Virus record (IMG/VR): IMGVR_UViG_3300026183_000005
Span: 1-57,166 of that record
DNA from: a virus
Length of the DNA: 57,166 bases
Reading direction: 5' to 3' (one strand)
Shown: positions 51,161-57,166 of the stretch, one piece after another
How the letters are laid out: each line of letters opens with the position of its first letter
How positions within the stretch are numbered: the stretch's first letter is position 1
The notes under the pieces: generated by a model
What the model was told of the DNA's origin: nothing
The model's database searches: none
What the model saw: only the letters and a program-made list of their open reading frames with translations
Position numbers and translations under genes: made by a program

Positions 51161-53029
51161 ATGGCAGCAACAAACTCATCTCTTCCTAATCCAGCAGCTA
51201 GCTCGGACAGCACACTTTATAAAGGCACAGACAATAATGTAGCACGCATTATTAAAGTCGACACTTCGACTGGATGCACTTTAACAAACGCTTCTATTAA
51301 AGGTCTTACACCTTCCGAGTTCGAGGCACTTTCTAATAAGGAAGTGGATTTGGCTCGCGTGATTGCAAGCTCTGCTGAAGCTAAGATGCTTGGAGTTCAG
51401 GAAAGAGGTCTAACGACTTTACTTAACAGTTCAGTTCAAAACATTAAACCACTTCTTAATAAAGTAAATGTTGCTGAACAGTCCATCATCCTTCCATACA
51501 TTCAGCGCAGACAGCGCCACGTTATCAACGCTAACTACTTCACCATTGAAGCAGGTGTTAAATCTACTGACACTGCCGCTAACTATTTAGCAGGAGGGCA
51601 AGCTTCTGGTTATAGCTATGATGGTTCTGACTATATAGTAACTGTAAATCTTGGTGGCTCCGACTGGACATCTCCAATTGAGCAACTTGAGCGTTACTTC
51701 CTTCCTGGTGGATATGTAGTAGTAAATTGGTGGGATACTACCTCTAAAGCTTCTATTGAAGTACAGTTCAAAATTGTTGGTGCTAAAAATGCTGATGCTA
51801 ATGATACTGGAAATTCCAAAATCATTGCTAAAGCCGCAGTAACCCTTCGTCCAACAGGTGCGCAAGTTAAGTCTTCATATGCAAACGAAACTGCATGGAA
51901 TGCTGAAACATTTGCTGGACAGTATAAGCCCACTTATGGAATGCTTCAGACTGTAGCTAACAATGTAAATGATTTCGAAGAATGGTGCCGTAACCAACCA
52001 ACAGACTTAAGCGTAAAGCTTATCGTTAACTGGTTACAAACTACTCGTGAGTCTCGTACCATTGACCAAAGCTATAAGGAAACCTTGCAAAAGATTATGT
52101 CTGGCAAAGTTAACCCTTACCTTAGCTCAATGGTTTATCAGCCACTTGCTGAGCAAAACAAAATTGCTTCTCAAGTATCACAAGACCAGTGGACACGTGC
52201 AGTATGGTTCAACCAGGCAATTAATGAAAAACAAAAGCCTGAATCATACATGGAATTGCCAGCAGTTACCGACCCTGAAAATGCAGCATGTACTCTTGAG
52301 TACAAATGTAACGCAATCGGTATCAAGCAATTACTTCGTGAGTCACTTCGTGTCTTTGATAACAAAGGTGGAAAACTTGACCTAGAGTCATTGTTCTCTC
52401 ACTTGTACTTCTTGAAACGCAATCGCGAACAAGACGGAACTTCTGTTTCTGTAATTGATGTCATGACTGACAGATTTACATACAACTTGTTCTATGAGTG
52501 CATGAACAACTACTACAAACATCGTTATGGCTGGGAAATCCATCGTAACGCAGAGTTGAATCAAACCATCACTCATGACGGTATTATTCTCTTCAACTAC
52601 TCAAAGTACGACATCCCTGAGGTTGGCGTCCAGTTAGCAGTCTTCCACGACCCATTCTTTGATGACTATGCAAATGTAGGTACTGGAAACAAGTTCTTCA
52701 TTGATGGTTCTCGCACAGGCGACAAAGTAATGGGAACTGGCACAAGAGAAACTGAGTGGCAGAATGCATCACGCATGATGTGGTTCATTGATTGGTCTGA
52801 TGTAAAAATCGGTGTCGCAGGAACCAACGCAGTAACTCGCACTTCTCCTCACCCAGAGGTTGATAAGCTTTACAAATGTCGTATGGCTCACAAAGAGACT
52901 GAGTACAGCTTACGCTCAACCACTTGGACAACAATGATGGATGTGCCTTCAAGACACCTCATTATTGAGAACTTCCAGTTGGATATTACTTCTGACGTAA
53001 AAAGTGGCGGTAGCTTGAAGTCGAGCTAA
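51161..53029 (+). CDS. Major capsid protein
   Basis: 622 residues. It follows the scaffold gene, has its own upstream element and good ribosome-binding site, and uses a more regular codon pattern (many GCT, GTT, CTT) than its neighbours, as expected for an abundant product. VNVAEQSIILPYIQRRQRHV, WNAETFAGQY and the C-terminal TTWTTMMDVPSRHLIIENF agree with large podovirus capsid proteins. An insertion with beta-rich repeats lies around residues 120-250. Assigned from position and composition. Confidence 0.75.
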   Translation: MAATNSSLPNPAASSDSTLYKGTDNNVARIIKVDTSTGCTLTNASIKGLTPSEFEALSNKEVDLARVIASSAEAKMLGVQERGLTTLLNSSVQNIKPLLNKVNVAEQSIILPYIQRRQRHVINANYFTIEAGVKSTDTAANYLAGGQASGYSYDGSDYIVTVNLGGSDWTSPIEQLERYFLPGGYVVVNWWDTTSKASIEVQFKIVGAKNADANDTGNSKIIAKAAVTLRPTGAQVKSSYANETAWNAETFAGQYKPTYGMLQTVANNVNDFEEWCRNQPTDLSVKLIVNWLQTTRESRTIDQSYKETLQKIMSGKVNPYLSSMVYQPLAEQNKIASQVSQDQWTRAVWFNQAINEKQKPESYMELPAVTDPENAACTLEYKCNAIGIKQLLRESLRVFDNKGGKLDLESLFSHLYFLKRNREQDGTSVSVIDVMTDRFTYNLFYECMNNYYKHRYGWEIHRNAELNQTITHDGIILFNYSKYDIPEVGVQLAVFHDPFFDDYANVGTGNKFFIDGSRTGDKVMGTGTRETEWQNASRMMWFIDWSDVKIGVAGTNAVTRTSPHPEVDKLYKCRMAHKETEYSLRSTTWTTMMDVPSRHLIIENFQLDITSDVKSGGSLKSS

Positions 53030-53053
53030 ATTCCATAATTAACTCCTTGGGGT

Positions 53054-53431
53054 ATGAAGTACTTACTTTTCAAAGACCCCAGCAAGGATTACGGAATTAC
53101 GATTACGAAGTCTACTGTTGGCGTTTTACAACAAGGTTTTGCAGAGGTCTCGGATGGGGTAGCCGAGGATTTGCTTCAGGATAGCTCCGTGGTGGAAATC
53201 ACCGCGGAGCAATTCCTTAATCTTAAAAAAAAACTGACCGACACACCAGTTTCGTACAGGCAGCTGTCAACTCAGCCTCAGGACCCAACCAGGGACCCTC
53301 TTGCCCATTATGCGGAGGAACCCAAGGAGGTAGACCCTGAGCCTGATGTTATTGATGTAGGGCCCGTAGAGCTAGATAGTCCGCTGGAACAAAAGTCTGC
53401 ACCCAAGAAAAAACGGGGGCGCAGAAAGTGA
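53054..53431 (+). CDS. Small head- or tail-associated protein, 125 aa
   Basis: Beta-rich N-terminal half (YGITITKSTVGVLQQGFAEVSDG) and a disordered, Pro/Glu-rich tail ending KKKRGRRK. Directly after the capsid gene, so a decoration or head-completion role is possible. ATGA overlap with the next gene. Not recognised. Confidence 0.5.
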   Translation: MKYLLFKDPSKDYGITITKSTVGVLQQGFAEVSDGVAEDLLQDSSVVEITAEQFLNLKKKLTDTPVSYRQLSTQPQDPTRDPLAHYAEEPKEVDPEPDVIDVGPVELDSPLEQKSAPKKKRGRRK

Positions 53432-53676
53432 CGCATGCTGAAATCATAGATATACTGACGGGCTCGGTTATTCTACTTGGCGGAGGTATAGTTAAATATC
53501 TATTCAGTCGCATCAAAGATAATGAGGAAAAGGTAGATGCCTTGCGTGTGGCTATGGCTACGCAGGGGCAAGAAAACAAAGAGTTATATTCGCATATCAA
53601 AAGAATAGATAATAATATTACAGAGATTTACAGGAAGCTTGACGACTTATTGGTCGCAGTGAACCGGAAAGGATAA
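53428..53676 (+). CDS. Single-TM coiled-coil protein (holin-like candidate)
   Basis: 82 residues: a TM helix at about 9-27 (ILTGSVILLGGGIVKYLFS) followed by a coiled coil to the C terminus (EEKVDALRVAM, IKRIDNNITEIYRKLDDLL). Small holins and lysis regulators have this shape, but so do other membrane proteins. One base separates it from the next gene. Confidence 0.45.
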   Translation: MTHAEIIDILTGSVILLGGGIVKYLFSRIKDNEEKVDALRVAMATQGQENKELYSHIKRIDNNITEIYRKLDDLLVAVNRKG

Positions 53677-53677
53677 A

Positions 53678-54742
53678 ATGGCAGCACCAGTACTTACTTT
53701 AAATGGAGACAGTGAAATAGTAGTTGAAAAATTTTTTCCCTATGTAGATGCAGGTGCCACATCGGACGGCGGGGAGCTTGTCAATACGACAAACCCCGTT
53801 GATACATTAATACCTTCTGTATATCAGGTGGATTACATCGCCCAGAATGATTCGAATGAGATAGGGACAGCGTCAAGAACAGTAACCGTACTTGAAGGCC
53901 CTGATGAAATCTCAAGGGGGTTTGGTACATTTGCAGTATCTACAAACGATAAATTCCATAGACTTCCGAGTCTACCTGCAAACGAGTTGAGAATATCTAA
54001 CTTCACAGGAAAACTTGTAGGTATACGAAATAGGCACACATCTTATCTGCTCGATGATTTCGAGAATGGTTTTGGCGACTGGGAGCTTCGTGATGGAGGT
54101 ACTATTGAAGATGCACAGGGCATTCATATAGACCAAAAATCTGCTAACATCAAAGGTAGGGTCTGCAAGAAAGTTCCTTACCTTGGGGACGAGTTTATAA
54201 TTGAATTATTCATTCATGCAATGCATGGAGAAGTAAAGGTCGGCTTATTTGATACACTTGCTAGAACCGATTTGATATCATCAGGAAATGCCGGAACAAC
54301 CATTTCTTTTACTTCGAGTGGAGCAATTAACACATCTGCACCATCTGTAAGTCGCGCAAAATGGAAGGAAGGTACTACATACAAATTAAGTATTGAGGTG
54401 CATCCCACAAAGGAGTTATTTACCGCAGAATTATTTAATGGGATAAACAGGCAAGTAATTGCCCAAGGCCTTGACACAACTAATGATGACGGTGGTGGAG
54501 GTGGAGTGAAAAACCCTGCATCAGGATATTATCTAGCGATAGAGGCAACAAATGCTGTAATTGACCAGGTTGTGTACTTAAGAAAAGATAACCAAACGCA
54601 TGAAATTATAGCTCCCAACTCATCAATAGTATATGATTGCGTAGACAATGTTAATGAGTATGAGATTGTCAATCTTGGTAGCGAGGAAAGAGACTTTGAG
54701 GATAATACAGAAAATGTGACTCTCACGGGATATTTTAAATGA
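53678..54742 (+). CDS. Tail appendage protein with Ig-like (DUF5011-type) domain
   Basis: 354 residues. Residues 3-73 match the bacterial Ig-like DUF5011 pattern: PVLTLNGDSEIVVEKFFPYVDAGAT, SVYQVDYIAQNDSNEIGTASRTVTV. The rest is beta-rich with a DDFENGFGDWELRDGG start, which resembles lectin-like domains, and a Gly-rich loop (DDGGGGGV). Such proteins bind sugars on the host surface. ATGA overlap with the next gene. Confidence 0.6.
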   Translation: MAAPVLTLNGDSEIVVEKFFPYVDAGATSDGGELVNTTNPVDTLIPSVYQVDYIAQNDSNEIGTASRTVTVLEGPDEISRGFGTFAVSTNDKFHRLPSLPANELRISNFTGKLVGIRNRHTSYLLDDFENGFGDWELRDGGTIEDAQGIHIDQKSANIKGRVCKKVPYLGDEFIIELFIHAMHGEVKVGLFDTLARTDLISSGNAGTTISFTSSGAINTSAPSVSRAKWKEGTTYKLSIEVHPTKELFTAELFNGINRQVIAQGLDTTNDDGGGGGVKNPASGYYLAIEATNAVIDQVVYLRKDNQTHEIIAPNSSIVYDCVDNVNEYEIVNLGSEERDFEDNTENVTLTGYFK

Positions 54743-55527
54743 GCGAAGCAGTACATCCTAGTCACTTTAGCCAAGAGAATCAGTGGCTAAGCTTTAATGC
54801 AGGGAAAGATAGTGTCGCTCCAAATGCCGGTGACTTTGCAGTCCATGTGCTTACCGGTGACACATTCATGTATGAGATTTCGGGCGGTTTTGTTGAGGCT
54901 CAACAGGAAAGCTTTGTTAGTGCTCCTGTCGTTTATCCTACTTCAGAATATTGGGAAACATTGCTTAACTCCACAAGGATTCGCCCATTTATTGACCTAA
55001 GCATATCTAAGAACAACACCCTGCGTATACCTATGTCTATGCATGAGTATGACTTGTATGCAGACACAGGTAAGTTTTATGAGGATGTTGAGATAGATGG
55101 GCAATTAAGAATAGGCCCCATGAAGCTTGGTGGAGCTACAGAAGATATAGTAATCGAAGGTAAGCTAAAATCGAATGCAGTTGAGACCGAAAGTATTACT
55201 TCTGTAAGTATTACTTCCGAAACAATCAAGGATGCAGTACTCAATACAAGGGTTGCAATTAAGGAAATTACTACAGATTACACCCTTGCGAAAGAAGATA
55301 CGGGCTCCATTTTTCATGCAAAGCCAGCAACAGGAAATATTAACATAACGCTACCCTACACGCTTCCTGTGGGCACATCATTTACCCTTACAAATTTACT
55401 AGCAGGAAAGACAACCACATTCCCTGCAGGATTAAAAGCACGGGGGAATGTTTTATCTGAAGTTTACTCGGCTGCTACAATATATTTTGATGGTACTGAT
55501 TGGTACGGATTCGGGGACCTAGTATGA
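54739..55527 (+). CDS. Tail fiber/appendage protein, 262 aa
   Basis: Beta-rich throughout, with TSVSITSETIKDAVLNTRVAIKEITTDYTLA and a C-terminal NITLPYTLPVGTSFTLTNLLAG block typical of phage tail fibre tips and beta-helical stems. It is flanked by other tail appendage genes with short overlaps. The fold is inferred from composition; receptor specificity unknown. Confidence 0.55.
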   Translation: MSEAVHPSHFSQENQWLSFNAGKDSVAPNAGDFAVHVLTGDTFMYEISGGFVEAQQESFVSAPVVYPTSEYWETLLNSTRIRPFIDLSISKNNTLRIPMSMHEYDLYADTGKFYEDVEIDGQLRIGPMKLGGATEDIVIEGKLKSNAVETESITSVSITSETIKDAVLNTRVAIKEITTDYTLAKEDTGSIFHAKPATGNINITLPYTLPVGTSFTLTNLLAGKTTTFPAGLKARGNVLSEVYSAATIYFDGTDWYGFGDLV

Positions 55528-56321
55528 TATATCATGTTGGCGCCATATCTGATAATAGTATATTTTCTAGTCGCGTACTAGAGGGCAAACTGCCTGCGGA
55601 TTTAATTAATCCTTTGTGTGCTTATTCACTTAATAGAAAACTCAGATACCAATACGACGGTCCTTTTTTTGCTTTTAGTGAGAATGGGGGTTCTGAAAAG
55701 AATTACCCGGAGCATACTCCTGACCTTACTAAAGATTGTAAACTACTTAGAATATATGACCAAAAAATAAAGCATGGGGTAGCTAAAGCAGACGCTGTTG
55801 CTGAAGTAAGCAGTGCCCCAAAGTTAGTACAAAAAAATGGTATATATTTAGGTCTTTTTTCTCATGGAGAATACCTTGAGGTTGAGGAAATTGCACAACA
55901 TGTTACCGACCAATTCTATGTGCTATTAACAGCCAAGACTGATTACCCTAGACCTGCCTTCGGTATTTGGGGTGAAGACACATCTGTGACCATCGAGCCA
56001 TCATCTGAAGCTATAGGCAAGTTTGTTGTAAATAGAAATAGAGGTGGCATGAAAAGGTACGCAGGAAGTAATTGTTATGGTTGCTTTTACGGATATGATG
56101 CGAGCCAAAATATCAATAGAGTTATGTCTGTAAACAAGGAGGGACATAATGTGGAAGATGTGCCATTTAAGCAACCCACCCATATTGCCATTGGCAGAAA
56201 GGCAGAAAGGTATTATATTGGAGAAGTGGCGGAATTGATTTTGCATAGCGAGGATTTGGACCAAAAGTATGGAGACTTTTTGCTGGATAATTTAATCAAG
56301 AACTACAAGGACTATTCATGA
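55524..56321 (+). CDS. LamG/concanavalin-like receptor-binding protein
   Basis: 265 residues from ATG 55524 (overlaps the previous stop). CAYSLNRKLRYQYDGPFFAF is a pattern of phage proteins with a lectin-like (LamG/arabinofuranosidase-B-like) domain, and KQPTHIAIGRKAERYYIGEVAELILHSEDL resembles the last strands of such domains. Likely binds carbohydrate on the host. ATGA overlap with the next gene. Assigned from pattern memory only. Confidence 0.5.
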   Translation: MIYHVGAISDNSIFSSRVLEGKLPADLINPLCAYSLNRKLRYQYDGPFFAFSENGGSEKNYPEHTPDLTKDCKLLRIYDQKIKHGVAKADAVAEVSSAPKLVQKNGIYLGLFSHGEYLEVEEIAQHVTDQFYVLLTAKTDYPRPAFGIWGEDTSVTIEPSSEAIGKFVVNRNRGGMKRYAGSNCYGCFYGYDASQNINRVMSVNKEGHNVEDVPFKQPTHIAIGRKAERYYIGEVAELILHSEDLDQKYGDFLLDNLIKNYKDYS

Positions 56322-56569
56322 GTATGGTAAATTTAAAGCTGAATGGCGATGACTACACCATCGACCCACAAGACTACAAAATAAAGCTTCGTAAATATAC
56401 TGGCGATGACCCCTTGGATTATGACGATATGGACAACAACTCCACAATCTTCACCAAGACAATCAATCAGCTTATATTTGAAATCACTTACTTACATGAG
56501 CAAAACACAATCAAAGGTGGCTTGATAAGTGCACTAACAAAAAGAGTCGAAGACTTAGAGGGTGCATAG
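56318..56569 (+). CDS. Small unknown protein, 83 aa
   Basis: N-terminal beta segments (VNLKLNGDDYTIDPQDY), acidic middle and a C-terminal coiled coil (QLIFEITYLHEQ, ISALTKRVEDLEG). It lies between the lectin-like protein and the membrane protein. A chaperone or tail accessory role is possible. Not recognised. Confidence 0.5.
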   Translation: MSMVNLKLNGDDYTIDPQDYKIKLRKYTGDDPLDYDDMDNNSTIFTKTINQLIFEITYLHEQNTIKGGLISALTKRVEDLEGA

Positions 56570-56570
56570 T

Positions 56571-56592
56571 GTTACTAATTATAATAAGTAAT
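56571..56592 (+). promoter_or_regulatory. 22-bp GTTACTA element with a TATAAT core
   Basis: GTTACTA with right arm AAGTAAT. The spacer contains TATAAT, and the right arm overlaps ATG 56591. If TATAAT acts as a -10 box, the transcript would start at or next to the ATG. Confidence 0.5.
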
Positions 56593-57055
56593 GTTTGAGC
56601 TATTAACAATGTTTCTAACTGGAGGGGGTAGTGCCGCGCTTGGCTCAATCCTCAAAGGTGTGTTCGGGACAATAGCGGACAATCGCCAGCAGAAATTTGA
56701 ACTAGAACTAGCAAGGGAGGCACGAGGAAATGAATTCGCACTTAAATTTCAGCAACAGCTTAACAATGGTCCTGGTGGTACTTTCACTAGGGCTACAAGG
56801 AGGTTGCTCGCACTCATCCTCATTGGCACCCTCTCAGCGGTCGTCATTCTTTGCACCCTTTATCCCTCAGCAGAAATCATCACCCTCAGCAACGCAAGTG
56901 GTGAAGGAAAAACAGAACTCCTCTTCGGACTCCTCTCGTTTCCTGCTAAACAGTCGCCCATTATGGTTACCACGGGACATTTAAGTGCCTACTTCGTTGT
57001 CATTCTATGCCCTATGGTTGTCGGATTTTATTACACACCTGGAGGTAGAAGATGA
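56591..57055 (+). CDS. Membrane protein (holin-like), 154 aa
   Basis: Amphipathic N terminus (MFLTGGGSAALGSILKGVFGTIADNRQQKFEL), then hydrophobic segments at about 69-90 (RRLLALILIGTLSAVVILCTLY) and at 128-147 (HLSAYFVVILCPMVVGFYY). Two TM segments and a positively charged C-terminal end are holin-like, and related proteins lie before tail genes in marine podoviruses. ATGA overlap with the last gene. Confidence 0.5.
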   Translation: MFELLTMFLTGGGSAALGSILKGVFGTIADNRQQKFELELAREARGNEFALKFQQQLNNGPGGTFTRATRRLLALILIGTLSAVVILCTLYPSAEIITLSNASGEGKTELLFGLLSFPAKQSPIMVTTGHLSAYFVVILCPMVVGFYYTPGGRR

Positions 57056-57166
57056 AGTGGTCAGAGTTTAATGAAGCAGTAAGAACTTTTCTTTTGGTAG
57101 ATAGTGACAGGAAAGGAAAAGGGGTACAGAATTATATAGATAGAATGATTGTAGCCTCTGTAATAG
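57052..57166 (+). CDS. N-terminal fragment of a tail/internal virion gene, cut by the window end
   Basis: 38 codons and one base, starting MKWSEFNEAVRTFLLVDSDRKG, with an ATGA overlap to the membrane protein gene. The start resembles N termini of small podovirus neck or tail proteins. If the window ends are joined, the frame continues without a stop into the giant gene at base 3. Whether the two are one gene is open. Confidence 0.55.
   Translation, partial: MKWSEFNEAVRTFLLVDSDRKGKGVQNYIDRMIVASVI

Overview
The window looks like most or all of a temperate, short-tailed (podovirus-like) bacteriophage of an aquatic bacterium; I cannot name the host. It has a terminase pair, portal, acidic scaffold and major capsid protein. 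There is no tape-measure or tail-tube gene. Instead one protein of about 3,800 residues fills the first fifth of the window, and there is a Gly-rich second candidate ejection protein. Two tyrosine recombinases and a divergent control region point to lysogeny. I see no DNA or RNA polymerase, so both must come from the host.

Layout. (1) 1-14.3 kb, plus strand: the 3' end of the giant polyvalent protein with two HExxH zinc-peptidase motifs, a PD-(D/E)XK-like nuclease, then tiny Lys/Cys-rich proteins and a membrane-anchored coiled coil. (2) 14.2-32.5 kb, minus strand: recombinase 1, an SNF2-type helicase, a PRTRC ubiquitin-like cassette (ThiF/E1, B, F, C, E), a lone sigma region 4 protein, a clamp-loader-like AAA+ ATPase, a DpdA-like DNA-modification enzyme, a lone DnaA DNA-binding domain, a ligase-like protein and about 20 small unknown genes, mostly coupled by ATGA overlaps. 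(3) 31.85-33.5 kb: a hammerhead ribozyme, about 0.9 kb of highly structured non-coding DNA and a tRNA-Thr. (4) 33.6-35.7 kb, plus strand: small virion-type genes. (5) 35.6-41.9 kb, minus strand: replication and recombination genes (HNH, dNMP kinase, nucleases, SSB, DnaB, RusA-like, DUF2800-like exonuclease, annealing protein, HTH regulator). (6) 41.9-44.0 kb: divergent switch, att-like repeats and recombinase 2. (7) 44.07-57.17 kb, plus strand: packaging, head and tail genes.

How they may work together. The minus-strand modules look like early takeover and replication functions, with DnaB, SSB, DnaA-like, AAA+, ligase-like and recombination proteins added to host polymerases. The sigma-like protein and a family of 22-24 bp GTTACTA/TAGTAAC palindromes next to start codons suggest a phage-specific transcription programme. 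DpdA may place a deazaguanine in phage DNA. The most notable element is the phage-borne PRTRC cassette: E1-like, candidate E2-like and ubiquitin-like proteins in one operon with an SNF2 helicase, without the usual ParB and A members, and with a structured RNA just before the E1 gene.

The last gene joins the giant gene in frame if the ends are ligated, so the window may be a complete circular or circularly permuted genome; this is not proven. All family assignments come from reading motifs, without database searches.
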